From JANWZL01 sp041640815 (GTDB lineage Bacteria > Pseudomonadota > Gammaproteobacteria > Burkholderiales > Thiobacillaceae): DNA of 64,000 nucleotides. Each line of letters begins with the position of its first letter. Position 1 is the first letter of the stretch. Positions 42,277 through 52,188 of this stretch are shown in pieces. Where the stretch lies: NCBI GenBank assembly GCA_041640815.1, contig JBEPZO010000004.1, forward strand, positions 1-64,000, written 5' to 3'. Both the position numbers and the translations under genes were made by a program. The notes below the pieces were generated by a model. It did no database searches. It was not told the DNA's origin and was given only the letters and a program-made list of their open reading frames with translations.

Positions 42277-44169
42277 TCACCGTGGAGTGGATGCATCCCA
42301 AACGCGTCTGCTGAAGAAATCATTGGTGGGAAGCATGCCCTTTGCAGCGCGGAAGTCATGCTCGATGTCAGCACTGTAGATTACTCGTGGCCTGAGAAAG
42401 ATAACGAGTTCTGTTTTCCTCGTGTTTACAGACTTGGTCCCAAACAGGCTATCGACACCGGTGATATCCGATAGTCCAGGTAATCCGGTCTTTGTCCTCG
42501 ATTCACGGTCTTCCATCAGTCCGCCCATCATCACTATTGAATTTGATGGTACACGCACAATAGAATCAAGTTCTCTTGTTTGTACTATCGGTACTAGGTT
42601 CGCAACCTGTGTCAGCGCTGGGTTCGGATCACGTACATATCCTTGGAGACGAGTTATACTTGGCCGTACGGCGAGGGATACCATGTCGTAGGCATCTATC
42701 TGAGGCGTGATCTGCATTGTTAACCCAACTGCTACGGTTTTGGGCGTGGTTGTCCATGTCGTTGTTGCTGGACTGCCCGCAGTGCCCGACGTGGTCTGGG
42801 CTTCCACCTGGAAGTAGACAACATTATCAGCTACACGCAACACTGCTGTTTGATTGTTGACGACCGTAATCTTTGGACTAGATAGTACCTTGGTGTGTCC
42901 ATAGTTTGATAGCAACTTTACAGCTGCAGCAAAGTTATTTGCATTGCTCCATCCAATAGTTACACCACTGTTCTGTGTGGACTGTGGGAAATTACGTTCA
43001 TCCCCAAATAAATCCAGTCCCGGCCCGCGAATATCTTCGCTTGCTCCAAGTGCGTTCTTCAATATGCCGACACCCAAGCCTGAGTTTACACCGAAAGAAA
43101 AGCCAGCCGCACGAGCCACATAGCCCCAGTCAATACCACTTTGGTGCTCATCATTGAGTGAAACCTCAACTACAGTCGCCTCGATCAGTACCTGTCGGCT
43201 CGCATTGGCTTGCAGTCGGTCGAGATATTCTTTGATCAAACGATGTTGTTTTTCATTCGCGAAGGCCACGATTATTCCCGTTTCCGGGTTGACAACGATT
43301 GACGCCGCATTAGTAGCTGTCGTTGTGCTTGCGTTCGGGGTCGCTTGGCTAGGCGGTGGAGATTGCTGAGGTTGTTGCGGTGGCGGGGAGGCGACAAGAT
43401 TAAGATTAGTCGCGCTTGCCGCCTGGGCTGTAGTTTGTGGGCTGGCTGGGGGAGCCGATTCGCTAGATGATGTCAACAGAGTCGTTCCTAGGCTAGGCGT
43501 AGATCTGGGCGGTGCGCTGTTGAGTAGGATTGCGTTAAGGGTTTCAGTCAAGCGCCCCCAAAATTGATTATGACTCGATGTGGTCAGGCTTGCAGCAGAA
43601 GCGTTGCTACCCGATGCACCACCGCCACCGCCTGAGCTCGCTGTTGAACCGCTTGTACTCGCCAAGCTAGGCTCGCCGCCGATTTGGGTAGTTATAGATA
43701 TTGATGAACTTGAGGCACGACTTAGGTTGACATAATCAACCTGGTAAATCCGGGCATAAGGGGTATCGCGCCGCACCCGGATAGTGCCGTCGATAATCTC
43801 CCAGCGCATGTCGATCTGATCTGCGATGCGATCTAGGATGTGGGGTAGGGTGCGATTGCGTAGATTGAGGGTGACGGTGCCTTCAATATCCGTCGCGACA
43901 TCGATGTCGAGTTTGGCATCGCGAGCAAGGGCAAAGAGGAGTTCTCGAGCGTTAGCTTGTTCTACGTGCACGTTGTAGAGCTCAGTCATCTCCCGTCGGC
44001 GTGTCGTGGGAGAGGTGGGTGGAATAGCCAGCGGCATCGGCGGTAAGGCTGCCGTTGGTTGCGCTTGGATATGCTGGTCTGAGGGCTTGACGACAGTTTC
44101 GGCACAACCGATAAGGAGGAGGGCGATAGAAATCGCCCCCCAAGCTATGACACGAGCCAATGGCGGCAT
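42277..44169 (-). CDS. mshL: MSHA outer-membrane secretin MshL
   Basis: I prefer the start at 44169: AGGGG lies five bases upstream and the product then opens with a lipoprotein signal (GAISIALLLIGC); an upstream in-frame start at 44280 adds 37 residues. Domains: an STN/N0 region (ARELLFALARDAKLDIDV), a Ser/Gly/Ala-rich low-complexity insert, an N1-type domain with VLIEATVVEVSLNDEHQSG, and the secretin core with the signature VRVPSNSIVMMGGLMEDR. It forms the outer-membrane pilus pore. Confidence 0.9.
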   Translation of the reverse strand: MPPLARVIAWGAISIALLLIGCAETVVKPSDQHIQAQPTAALPPMPLAIPPTSPTTRRREMTELYNVHVEQANARELLFALARDAKLDIDVATDIEGTVTLNLRNRTLPHILDRIADQIDMRWEIIDGTIRVRRDTPYARIYQVDYVNLSRASSSSISITTQIGGEPSLASTSGSTASSGGGGGASGSNASAASLTTSSHNQFWGRLTETLNAILLNSAPPRSTPSLGTTLLTSSSESAPPASPQTTAQAASATNLNLVASPPPQQPQQSPPPSQATPNASTTTATNAASIVVNPETGIIVAFANEKQHRLIKEYLDRLQANASRQVLIEATVVEVSLNDEHQSGIDWGYVARAAGFSFGVNSGLGVGILKNALGASEDIRGPGLDLFGDERNFPQSTQNSGVTIGWSNANNFAAAVKLLSNYGHTKVLSSPKITVVNNQTAVLRVADNVVYFQVEAQTTSGTAGSPATTTWTTTPKTVAVGLTMQITPQIDAYDMVSLAVRPSITRLQGYVRDPNPALTQVANLVPIVQTRELDSIVRVPSNSIVMMGGLMEDRESRTKTGLPGLSDITGVDSLFGTKSVNTRKTELVIFLRPRVIYSADIEHDFRAAKGMLPTNDFFSRRVWDASTPR

Positions 44170-44638
44170 CAGGCCCCTATGGACAGGCAACAGAGCTGCA
44201 CAGTGAATCTCGCACTGCTGTGCAAGCTTGTAGGCAGCTCGAAGAAGCCGTAGGGCCGGTGTAGATGAGATATCAAGCATGTTAGGAGCAAGCGGCTAGC
44301 AGGTGCCTCATCTTCCGAGAGGCTAATCAGGACGGGCTAGGCAAGGGTTATTCTATATCAGCGATGCTGAACGCACGTCCTGCGACGCGCCTCCCGTCAC
44401 TTACCTCTTTAGGACCTTCGTCAGCCAAGGGTAACTTGCAGATGCTGGCGGGGCTTGGGTTCCTTGCATCAGGGGCTGGTCTACTAAGCAAGCGGCTTGT
44501 CCACCTGTGACCCTATTTCTGATGATTCACGTTGGCCAGACTGGTTTTGGGTAGGCATAGCGAGCTGCATCAAGAAGGGTTGACGAAGGCACGGGGCGGT
44601 CGGTGGAAAAATAGGGTTGTATGATCGGCTGCGCCGGC
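44170..44638. other. Gap within the MSHA cluster
   Basis: About 470 bases (358 if the longer mshL start is used) separate mshM from mshL. No gene, repeat or clear promoter was recognised. A separate promoter for mshL is possible. Confidence 0.35.
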
Positions 44639-46063
44639 TCATTGCCTCTGCATGGAGAGTTGCAGAGAGGAGATGAAGCTCGGGGGTAAGGCAATCTCCG
44701 CAATTGCTTGCCAGCTCGCGACCGGCATAGGGTGATACCTACCTTTCATCAAGCGGTAGGCTATGCGGCGCGCATTGCGGGCATCGGTGTACTCGCCATA
44801 GTAGATGTCTAAGCGGAGTTCATCTTCCGCCAGCACTGGAACCGCCCAGAGCGCCTCTTGGTCGATGCCACGGGGTATTTGCTGGCTGAGTTTACTGATT
44901 TCGTCGATCGGAATGCTTGCTAGCTGAATGGAGTAGCGACTGTCCCGTAACACTTTGCTGGCTGCTAGACGGGGTATTGCCCTCTCTAGCATCGACGCGA
45001 GCGACAGATTAGGTTCTCTCCCTGCTATGGGGCCTTCACGCAACGTCGTACCTTGCAGGCTTAAGGATCCTCCTGACTGCTTGCGGGGTGTTGCATGTGC
45101 TGTTTGGGCGTTGCTTGACTCGGTATCCAGCAACCCCCAAGGGTTGCTTGGCTGGGTGCTTAACCAAATTAGGACGAGCATTGACGTGATTATCGCGCCT
45201 CCTAATCCCATACCTACCCGGCGTTTGGTTTGACGCGAGTGGTCGGGGGCCAGCTCTGCCCTCGCACGCGCCACATGCTGGGCGTTGACATAGCGTTTCT
45301 CGTCTATAAACGCCGCGAGCAGGGCTTTGTCAGCTAATAGATTAATGCGCCGGTGCCGTCCGGCAGCAGCCTGCCATATGGCATATGCGGCACGTCGGCT
45401 GAACACCTCGCCACCTCTCCAGCCGGCGGTGCGCATGCGGTGGTCGAGATAGGCCGGTACATCCTCCCTTGGCATGGGCTGAAGGCGGAAGTGATAGAGC
45501 ACTCGGTCACGCATCTGACGTAAATCGTGCCGCTCAAGGCTTACGTCCAGTTCAGGTTGGCCAAAAAGGATAATGTTGATTAATTTCTCCTGTCGCGTCT
45601 CAAGATTGGAGAGTAGCCGGATCTCTTCGAGCGTTTGTACCGGCATCAGGTGCGCTTCATCGATGACCAGTAACAGCCGTTTCCCTTGCTCTGCTGCCTG
45701 AAGAGTATGCTTGAAGAGCATGGTAACGAGTTTGTTGCGTGGGGTGTCCATTGGGGCTGCCACCCCGAGGTCGCTCAGTATCGCAGCGAGTATCTCGTTG
45801 CGATCGAAGGCAGGGTTGCTCAGGTAGACGCATTCAATGTGCTTCGGTAGGTTGGTCAACAAACAGCGCGCCAGTAACGTCTTTCCTAACCCTACTTCGC
45901 CAGTCACGACGCTGAGGCCGCTTTCGTGTATGGCAATGTGACGCAGCATGGTTAAAACTTCTCCATGACCGCGACCAGCAAAGAAAAAGTCGCCGTCAGG
46001 CACGAGCTCAAACGGTGCTCGTGATAGCCCGAAAAAGGCCAGATAGGGTTTGTTTTCCCCCAT
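44639..46063 (-). CDS. mshM: MshM/ExeA-like AAA ATPase with SPOR-like C-terminus
   Basis: I prefer ATG at 46063 (MGENKPYLAFFGLSRAPFEL, the usual ExeA-type opening) over an upstream TTG at 46159. Walker A GEVGLGKT, Walker B LLLVIDEAHLM, and a sensor segment YHFRLQPM are present. A transmembrane helix (GAIITSMLVLIWLST) follows, then a periplasmic region with a SPOR-like peptidoglycan-binding end (YSIQLASIP ... IYYGEYTDARNARRIAY). It likely opens peptidoglycan for the secretin. First gene of the minus-strand cluster. Confidence 0.82.
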   Translation of the reverse strand: MGENKPYLAFFGLSRAPFELVPDGDFFFAGRGHGEVLTMLRHIAIHESGLSVVTGEVGLGKTLLARCLLTNLPKHIECVYLSNPAFDRNEILAAILSDLGVAAPMDTPRNKLVTMLFKHTLQAAEQGKRLLLVIDEAHLMPVQTLEEIRLLSNLETRQEKLINIILFGQPELDVSLERHDLRQMRDRVLYHFRLQPMPREDVPAYLDHRMRTAGWRGGEVFSRRAAYAIWQAAAGRHRRINLLADKALLAAFIDEKRYVNAQHVARARAELAPDHSRQTKRRVGMGLGGAIITSMLVLIWLSTQPSNPWGLLDTESSNAQTAHATPRKQSGGSLSLQGTTLREGPIAGREPNLSLASMLERAIPRLAASKVLRDSRYSIQLASIPIDEISKLSQQIPRGIDQEALWAVPVLAEDELRLDIYYGEYTDARNARRIAYRLMKGRYHPMPVASWQAIAEIALPPSFISSLQLSMQRQ

Positions 46064-46569
46064 AAAAGGGCGCCCCGCCTGCAGTTCCTGGTTAGCGCCT
46101 ACACTGGTGGTTGGCTGAACGGGCCGGCAGCTGGTGGCAGTGGCGGTAGATGAGCACAAGCGAGGGGGGCATCTTTAGATGAGCCTCTACGCTTACTCTT
46201 TAGCCAATTTGGATTACTTGGCATTAAGGTTGACGCATTAAACGCAGTGAACACACTCCAGCACGCTCCACCTCGTAGCAGACGCTTAGTTGCGGTGCAA
46301 TAATGCCATTCGGTTCCCTCCGCTATTGCTCAAGCAGAGGCGAAGGCCCATCTTTCCGGTTGACAGAGACGGTAGGGATCAGCTTTTCTGTCGCCCAGCA
46401 GCCAGGCCGGCTGCACACAGGCGGATGTCAGGCTAACTTTAACACACGGAGACGACCAACATATGTGCCCGCTACCATCCTGCAAGAAATCTATACCATC
46501 GATAAGGCGAGAAGGCAGGTCAAGCATGGCTTGGTGGTCTAATGGGCGCTGATTGAAGCTTGTCCGAAG
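46064..46569. other. Promoter-side gap upstream of mshM
   Basis: These 506 bases separate the mshM start from the 3' end of the histidine kinase gene. Short frames only; the region should hold the promoter of the minus-strand MSHA operon, but no clear -35/-10 pair was identified. Confidence 0.35.
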
Positions 46570-47637
46570 TTAGGGTAATCGTAGTACAAACTGAGCCGGC
46601 GCCTCGGTGGCGGTAAGTTCTCCACCCACTTCCAGCGCCTGTGCGCGCGCCAGATACAGCCCTAGCCCCATCCCGCCTGGGCGTGCGCTGGCAAACGGCT
46701 CGAACAGCCGCGCCACCGGCAGGGAAAACGTCAAGCCTTCGGGCAAGGGCAAGCATAGGCTAGCGCCGCCCTCCGTCGGGGTGTCGAGTGCCACGCGACA
46801 GCGCAGCGGCGCGCCACGGGCACGCAGTTCCGCCGACAGGTTGGCGAAGAGGTTGTCCAGTACCGCAAGCCACACGCGCGCCGGGGTGCGGGTGGACGCA
46901 TCCCCAGCCAGCTCCAACTCCAGCCCGTGAAACTGCGCGACGTGCCGAACGAAAGCGGGCAAGTCGGCTACCGCCTCGTCCTTGGGCTCAGCCTGTTGCA
47001 GGCTGCGCTGTGCGAGCGCGCGCGCGCGTGCGATTGCCGCTTCAGCTTGGCGCGCAAGCCGGCGCGCGGCGGCAAGCAACGCGGCTTCGTCCTGGGCGGC
47101 GGTCAGGTCGCTGAGCGACCACTCCAGCCACTGGGCGAAATTGCGCAGATCGTGCCTTAGCAGCAGTGCATGTTCGGCGCGCTGCACCAGCGCGGCGTCC
47201 AGCGCCGCCAGCCGCTCGCGTAGCAGCGCGCGCCAGTGCAAAAGAAATAGCTGCCAGAGCTGCTGTGCGAACCACTGCTCCCTGCCAAAACGATGTCCAC
47301 GCCTGGCCCGCACCTCCAGCCACAAGTGCCGATGCGCCATAACACGCTCAAGCCAGGTATGAGTATCGAGCGCCGCACCAAGGTTACCCTCCACGCGGCT
47401 GCCGAAAACTTGCCCATGCCATGCCAGTCCATTTAGCCCCGCATCGCTTAAGATTGGCCAAGCTGCTTGCGGCCAGGCCAACGGATCACCGGTCGTCGCT
47501 GCGCGCCGCTCAAGCTCGGCCATGGCCGCGCGCAGGCGCCTCGCCGTGCGCAACTGCCATGCGGCCGCGAAGAAAAACGCCACGCCCGCGCCCACTAGGG
47601 CCCATGGTAGCCACCAAGGCAAGCCTGCTACCCCCAT
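46570..47637 (-). CDS. Sensor histidine kinase
   Basis: The protein has 355 residues from ATG 47637, which overlaps the response regulator stop; a longer upstream frame is the shadow of the regulator gene. An N-terminal helix (WWLPWALVGAGVAFFFAAAW) anchors it. The middle is a Gln/Trp-rich helical region. The H-box is LLLRHDLRNFAQWLEW, the N-box AVLDNLFANL and the G-box GGMGLGLYLARAQALEVGG. It lacks an obvious periplasmic sensor. It pairs with the next regulator, and a nearby pilin suggests control of pilus genes. Confidence 0.85.
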   Translation of the reverse strand: MGVAGLPWWLPWALVGAGVAFFFAAAWQLRTARRLRAAMAELERRAATTGDPLAWPQAAWPILSDAGLNGLAWHGQVFGSRVEGNLGAALDTHTWLERVMAHRHLWLEVRARRGHRFGREQWFAQQLWQLFLLHWRALLRERLAALDAALVQRAEHALLLRHDLRNFAQWLEWSLSDLTAAQDEAALLAAARRLARQAEAAIARARALAQRSLQQAEPKDEAVADLPAFVRHVAQFHGLELELAGDASTRTPARVWLAVLDNLFANLSAELRARGAPLRCRVALDTPTEGGASLCLPLPEGLTFSLPVARLFEPFASARPGGMGLGLYLARAQALEVGGELTATEAPAQFVLRLP

Positions 47638-48248
47638 CAATCGTGCTCCGGCCGGCGAATACCGAACTTGTCTAGGTAGTAATAGAGCCGCTCGCGCGGC
47701 AGCCCCAGCCGGCGCGCCGTGGCGGCCACATTGAAGCCGCAGGCGGCGAGCGTCTGGCGTAGCAGCCGCTCCTGCGCGGCATCGCCGGTTTCCTTGAGCC
47801 CTTGCGGGCGCAGTGCCGGGCCGCCGGGCAGGTAATAACCCGCGCTCGCCAGCGCGCGCGCATGGCGCGCGCGCCGCAGCGCGCGCTGCAACACGGCATC
47901 GAACTGCTGCGGCGCCACCGGCTTGGCGAGATAATCCCAAGCACCAGCCGCCAGCGCAGCAAACGCGGCGCGCTCCTCCTCCTGGCCGCTTTGTACCACG
48001 ATCACCATCTGCGGCTGTTGCAGGCTCAAGGTCTCAATGAGCAACAGCCCCTCGTCCGGCACATCGGGACGCGGCGGCAGGCCCAGATCCACCAGCGCCA
48101 CAGACGCCCCTGCGGCCGCAGCAAGCGCCTCGGCACGGCTGGCCACCAGCCGCGGTTCGACCCCTAACGCCGCCACGCGTGCCGCCAGCGCCTGGGCGAG
48201 CAGGGCGTCGTCCTCAACAAGCAGAACGTATAGTTGATTGTCTGTCAC
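47637..48248 (-). CDS. Response regulator with Fis-type DNA-binding domain
   Basis: The 203-residue protein starts at GTG 48248. Its receiver has acidic EDD, phosphoacceptor Asp in SVALVDLGLP and Lys in YLAKPVAP. The C-terminus is a Fis-type helix-turn-helix (TLAACGFNVAATARRLGLPRE). There is no AAA+ sigma54 domain between them, so it resembles the RegA/ActR group more than NtrC. It is divergent from the pilin gene at 48351 and overlaps its kinase. Confidence 0.88.
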   Translation of the reverse strand: MTDNQLYVLLVEDDALLAQALAARVAALGVEPRLVASRAEALAAAAGASVALVDLGLPPRPDVPDEGLLLIETLSLQQPQMVIVVQSGQEEERAAFAALAAGAWDYLAKPVAPQQFDAVLQRALRRARHARALASAGYYLPGGPALRPQGLKETGDAAQERLLRQTLAACGFNVAATARRLGLPRERLYYYLDKFGIRRPEHD

Positions 48249-48350
48249 GGTACAGGCAGACCGACCGTCGATTTTTTCGACTTCCCCTTGACTGAAGATT
48301 GTATATGATGTAGCAGCGCAAAGCGCCTTTAGTGTCAGAAGGAGAGTTCA

Positions 48351-49019
48351 ATGTGTCCGAATGTTTTATCGCGTAATGTTGCTGCACAACAAGGGTTCAC
48401 GCTAGTTGAAATTGCTATAGTCCTGGTCATCATTGGACTCCTATTGGGCGGTGTGCTCAAGGGGCAGGAGCTCATCAAAAATGCCCAGGTGAAAAACTAC
48501 AAAAACACAGTCGATGCTCTTGCAACCGGCTACTTTTCATATCTTGATCGCTACAAGATACAACCTGGAGATGATAACATGGCAAGTACCCGAATTGGGC
48601 CACCACTGACAGGAGCGCACAATGGTAACGGAAATGGTACTGTAGATGGTAATTGGAATACAACGACGATGACAGATGAATCGATCCTAATTTTCAGACA
48701 CCTGTATGCTGCAAATTTACTCAAGGGAAATGCTTTAGCGACTACGCCAGCAGCAATTAAACCAAAGGGACCAAAAGGAGAGCTTTTGGGTTTCTCTTCA
48801 GCATCTGTAGTAGGTTTGGTGGCCCCAGTTCTTTGCTATGGTAGCGATGCCTCAAATGTAGTAAATGTAGCTGGTGAATTAGCCCAGTTGGTTGACATCA
48901 CATTCGACGACGGGGTGCCGAATACCGGTACATGGCGTGCTACAATCCCCCCAGCTCATGCTACGTCACCAACTGCCTACGTGAAGACTAACTCATACGG
49001 ACTATGCACGTCTATCTAA
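48351..49019 (+). CDS. Type IV prepilin-like protein
   Basis: The 222-residue protein follows AGAAGGAGAG. A 15-residue leader ends QQG, cut before FTLVEIAIVLVIIGLLLGG; Glu at +5 is present. The rest is a globular pilin domain with two late Cys near residue 163 and the C-terminus (VLCYG ... LCTSI) that could form the pilin disulfide loop. AT-rich like the MSHA genes. It could be the major MSHA pilin (MshA-like) although it is longer than usual. It is divergent from the two-component genes. Confidence 0.88.
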   Translation: MCPNVLSRNVAAQQGFTLVEIAIVLVIIGLLLGGVLKGQELIKNAQVKNYKNTVDALATGYFSYLDRYKIQPGDDNMASTRIGPPLTGAHNGNGNGTVDGNWNTTTMTDESILIFRHLYAANLLKGNALATTPAAIKPKGPKGELLGFSSASVVGLVAPVLCYGSDASNVVNVAGELAQLVDITFDDGVPNTGTWRATIPPAHATSPTAYVKTNSYGLCTSI

Positions 49020-49293
49020 CAGATCTTTCAATAATCCGCCCAAGGAAGCGCCGATCAATTCGTTTAGCCAACGTAAACGTGTATCATTACAGACATTCTG
49101 CTGCACTAAAACGATAGAACGCGAATAAATCAGCAGCTACCTAACGCTGCATCACGCCAGGCTACGTGCGCCCGGTATTCGCTTGATATGTGGTTGAAGT
49201 GCTCAATTCGATCGGTTTTTGCGCTGCATAGCGGCAGGAACGTTAATCGTGTGAATACAAAGACATTCTGTCGCGCTGGAAATACGTGTGTCC

Positions 49294-50043
49294 ATGGTGT
49301 CGGTGCTAGATTTCCACGGCGTATGTATCGCCCGCGCCGGCCGCCAGGTGGTGCGCTCGGTCAGCTTCAGCGTCGGCGGCGGCATTTTCGCCCTGTTGGG
49401 CAGCAACGGCGCCGGCAAGTCCACGCTGATCGCCGCGCTGCTCGATCTCATTCCGCTCGCCGGTGGCGCAATCCGCCTGTGGGGCGCGCCGCACCGCACC
49501 CCCGGTGCGCGCGCGCGCCTGGCTTTTTTGCCCGAGCGCTTCCTGCCGCCGTGGTATCTCACCGGCGAGGAATTTCTGCGCCATAGCCTCATGCTGCGCG
49601 GCGGCGGCTACGACCCCGCGGCGGCGCGCGCCTGGTCCGAGCGCTTGCATCTGGACCCCGCGGCGCTTGGCCGCCCGGTGCGCGGCTACTCCAAGGGCAT
49701 GACGCAAAAGCTCGGCCTCATCGCCGTGCTGCTGGCCGGCTGCCCGCTGCTCGTGCTCGACGAGCCGATGAGCGGGCTCGATCCGCTCGCGCGCCAGGCG
49801 GTGCTTGCCGCCCTGCGCGCGGCGGCGGATGCCGGGGCGACCCTCTTTCTCACCACCCATGCATTGGGCGACTGCGAGGCGCTGCTCACGCAGCCGGCGG
49901 ATCGGCTCGCCATCCTGCACGCGGGCGAGCTGCGCTACGTGGGCGATCTGGCCGGCTTCAAGCGCGCTTTCTCGAGCAGCGACGCCAACACGGCCTACCT
50001 GCGCTGCCTGCAAGGCGCGCAGCTTGACGCGGAGGTCAACTGA
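49294..50043 (+). CDS. ABC-2-type exporter ATP-binding protein
   Basis: The protein has 249 residues from ATG 49294 (a GTG at 49288 is an alternative). Walker A GSNGAGKST, Q-loop LAFLPERFLPPWY, a variant signature YSKGMTQKLGL, Walker B LLVLDEPMSGLD and the switch TTHAL. It is GC-rich, unlike the pilin gene before it. It overlaps the permease gene by one base. Similar pairs are found with MSHA-type or type IV pilus genes in some proteobacteria; the substrate is unknown. Confidence 0.88.
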   Translation: MVSVLDFHGVCIARAGRQVVRSVSFSVGGGIFALLGSNGAGKSTLIAALLDLIPLAGGAIRLWGAPHRTPGARARLAFLPERFLPPWYLTGEEFLRHSLMLRGGGYDPAAARAWSERLHLDPAALGRPVRGYSKGMTQKLGLIAVLLAGCPLLVLDEPMSGLDPLARQAVLAALRAAADAGATLFLTTHALGDCEALLTQPADRLAILHAGELRYVGDLAGFKRAFSSSDANTAYLRCLQGAQLDAEVN

Positions 50044-50858
50044 TGCAGCGCGCGCCGCAAGCCTTAATCGCTTCATCTGGCGCGCTGCGCGTTGCTTACG
50101 TGCTCATGCGTCTGACGCTTTTGGAGGCGCTGCGCGGGCGTGTGCCGTGGCTTGCGGCGCTCATCCTGCTCGCCGCCGCGGGTTGCGCCTGGTTTGCGCA
50201 GACGCTGTCGCTGGCCGAGGCGGAAGCCACGCGCGCGCTCGTCTTCGGCAGCCTCGCGCGTTTGGGCCTGGTTGCGCTGCTGGCCGCCCAGGTGAGCACG
50301 ACCCTGGCGCGCGCGCTGGCCGACCGCGAACTGGAGTTCATCCTCGCCGGCCCGGCGCCGCGCTGGAGCCTGGTGTTGGGCAAGGCCGCGGGCTTCAGCG
50401 CCCTAGCGCTGCTGCTCGCCCTTTGCGCCACGCTAGTCGCCTGGCCGTTGTCCGCCGGGGCGCAGGCGCTGGCTGTGCTCCTTTGGGGCGGGGGGCTGGC
50501 CGCGGAGCTGGTGGCCGTGGCGGCGTTGGGGCTGCTGGTGAGCTTGAGCTTTAATCAGCCTGCAACCGCGCTGCTGGCCGCGGGCGCGTTCTATGTCTTC
50601 GCGCGCTCGGCAAGCGCCGCGGTGGCCATTGCCGGCTTTAGCGCGCAGGCCAGCGGCAGCCCTGTCGATGCTTTCGTGCATGCCATAGCCCAGGTGCTTT
50701 CTTTTTTGGTGCCGCCGCTGGATCGGCTAGCCAATGCCGATTGGCTGGCCGGCGGCGCGCCCGTGCCGCAGGCGGCGTGGTTCGCCCTGCTGGCCCTGGG
50801 CTACGCGCTGCTGTATGGCGCCGCCGCCGCCGTTGACCTGTCGCGTAAGGCGTTTTGA
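50043..50858 (+). CDS. ABC-2-type exporter membrane protein
   Basis: This 271-residue protein has six hydrophobic helices in the ABC-2 pattern (LAALILLAAAGCAWF; ALVFGSLARLGLVALLAA; LALLLALCATLVAWPL). RALADRELEFILAGPAPR, between the second and third, is a coupling-type loop seen in ABC-2 permeases. Pairs with the overlapping ATPase. The reading frame is strongly GC-rich. Confidence 0.82.
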   Translation: MQRAPQALIASSGALRVAYVLMRLTLLEALRGRVPWLAALILLAAAGCAWFAQTLSLAEAEATRALVFGSLARLGLVALLAAQVSTTLARALADRELEFILAGPAPRWSLVLGKAAGFSALALLLALCATLVAWPLSAGAQALAVLLWGGGLAAELVAVAALGLLVSLSFNQPATALLAAGAFYVFARSASAAVAIAGFSAQASGSPVDAFVHAIAQVLSFLVPPLDRLANADWLAGGAPVPQAAWFALLALGYALLYGAAAAVDLSRKAF

Positions 50859-50993
50859 GCAGTCGCGCAAGAGGGTACGCGCTGTGGATGATTGTCGACG
50901 CTTTCCCCGCCCGTCCATGACCGCCTCGGACGGCGCGGGCACCGCGCCTAGGCGCGCCTGCGGGCGTGCGTTGGCGTCTGCCGGGGTGCTGCC

Positions 50994-51761
50994 ATGACGT
51001 TGCTGGCTGCGCTCAAGCGTTTCATGACCGCCCGCTTGCTAAGCAGGCGCGTGGAGTTTGACTGGCGCGCGGTGCCGCGCGGCGCGTATCTGACGCTCGC
51101 CTTGACCGTGGCGGGCGTTGCGGCGCTGCGCGCCGCCGCGCCGGATGCGCCATCGGCGCTTGCGCGCCTGCGCCCGCCGCCGTCGCCAGCGCTGTTCAAT
51201 CTGGCAAGCCTGGGCGAGCCGCAGACGCTAGCGCGGCTGCTCGGCTTGCGCCTGCAAGCCTTCGATGCGCAAAGCGGGCGCTACCTGGCCATCGCTAGCC
51301 TGCCCACCGCGCCGCTGGCCGCCTGGCTGGCGCAGCTTGCCGCGCTCGACCCACGGCGGCATTATCCGTATTTTCTGGCCGCCTACGTTTATGCGCATGG
51401 AGACGCCGAGCGGCTGCACGCAATGGCCGATTTCATCCGCTCCGGCTTCGACGCCGACCCGGCTGGACGTTGGCCTTACCTGGCGCACATTGCAGTCATG
51501 CTGCGCAAGGCTGGCGATCTTGCCAGCGCGCGCGCGCTGGCCGCCGCGCTGCGCCAACGCGCGCCGGCTGATGCACCCTCCTGGGCGCGGCAATTGGAGA
51601 TTTTCTTTGCCGAGCAGCAGGGCGATTTCGATGCGGCCATCGCGCTGACTGTGGCGATGCTGCGCGACGGCGCGGTGCGCGATGAGGCCGAGGCGCGCTT
51701 TTTGGCGCAGGAGGTGCTCAGGCGGCTTAAGCATGCTAGGCAGAAACGAGCCAAACCCTGA
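50994..51761 (+). CDS. Hypothetical protein with one membrane helix and TPR-like repeats
   Basis: No named family recognised. The 255-residue protein has an N-terminal helix (RGAYLTLALTVAGVAALRAA) and then Ala-rich helical pairs (YFLAAYVYAHGDAERLHAMA; HIAVMLRKAGDLASARALAA) typical of TPR/SEL1 solenoids. It follows the exporter by 135 bases on the same strand and shares its GC-rich composition, so it probably belongs to the same block. Confidence 0.65.
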   Translation: MTLLAALKRFMTARLLSRRVEFDWRAVPRGAYLTLALTVAGVAALRAAAPDAPSALARLRPPPSPALFNLASLGEPQTLARLLGLRLQAFDAQSGRYLAIASLPTAPLAAWLAQLAALDPRRHYPYFLAAYVYAHGDAERLHAMADFIRSGFDADPAGRWPYLAHIAVMLRKAGDLASARALAAALRQRAPADAPSWARQLEIFFAEQQGDFDAAIALTVAMLRDGAVRDEAEARFLAQEVLRRLKHARQKRAKP

Positions 51762-51826
51762 TACCTGCTTTTCTAGCTGAAGCCAATTTATTCACCAACC
51801 CCCTTACGAAGTAAAGCAGGCATAGC

Positions 51827-52078
51827 ATGAATGAGACAAATCCGCAGTCTCATGGTAGGGGTGGGCGGTTACTACGACACGCTCGTCGCAGACGCACTCA
51901 ATATATCCTCGGTGTAATCCTCGCTTTTCTCGGCTTGTACTTCCTAGCCGTCTCACCGGATACTCCAACCAGTACAGTTTTATTACGGCTAATCATCGGG
52001 TTTGGATTGTTGCTAGCTGGATTTATCACTGCTACTATCGCGATTATTCATGATGTAATTGGGTCGGCTGAAGATTGA
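51827..52078 (+). CDS. Small membrane protein, unknown
   Basis: The 83-residue protein has a basic head (LLRHARRRRTQ) and two membrane helices (YILGVILAFLGLYFLAV; LLRLIIGFGLLLAGFITATI). No family recognised. Composition returns to AT-rich here, as in the pilus genes that follow. Confidence 0.6.
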   Translation: MNETNPQSHGRGGRLLRHARRRRTQYILGVILAFLGLYFLAVSPDTPTSTVLLRLIIGFGLLLAGFITATIAIIHDVIGSAED

Positions 52079-52188
52079 TCGCTACTGCATTTTCTGCATG
52101 GTTATTGTGTATAATCCTAAATACTTCTGTGAGACATTCGCCTCTGTGAGGCGTTGCAGCCAGCGATCACGTTTCTTGTGCAGACTCG

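Noticed and set aside
48288..48309. Sigma70 promoter (TTGACT ... TATGAT) for the pilin at 48351
   Set aside because: The two boxes are only 10 bases apart, too close for a sigma70 promoter.
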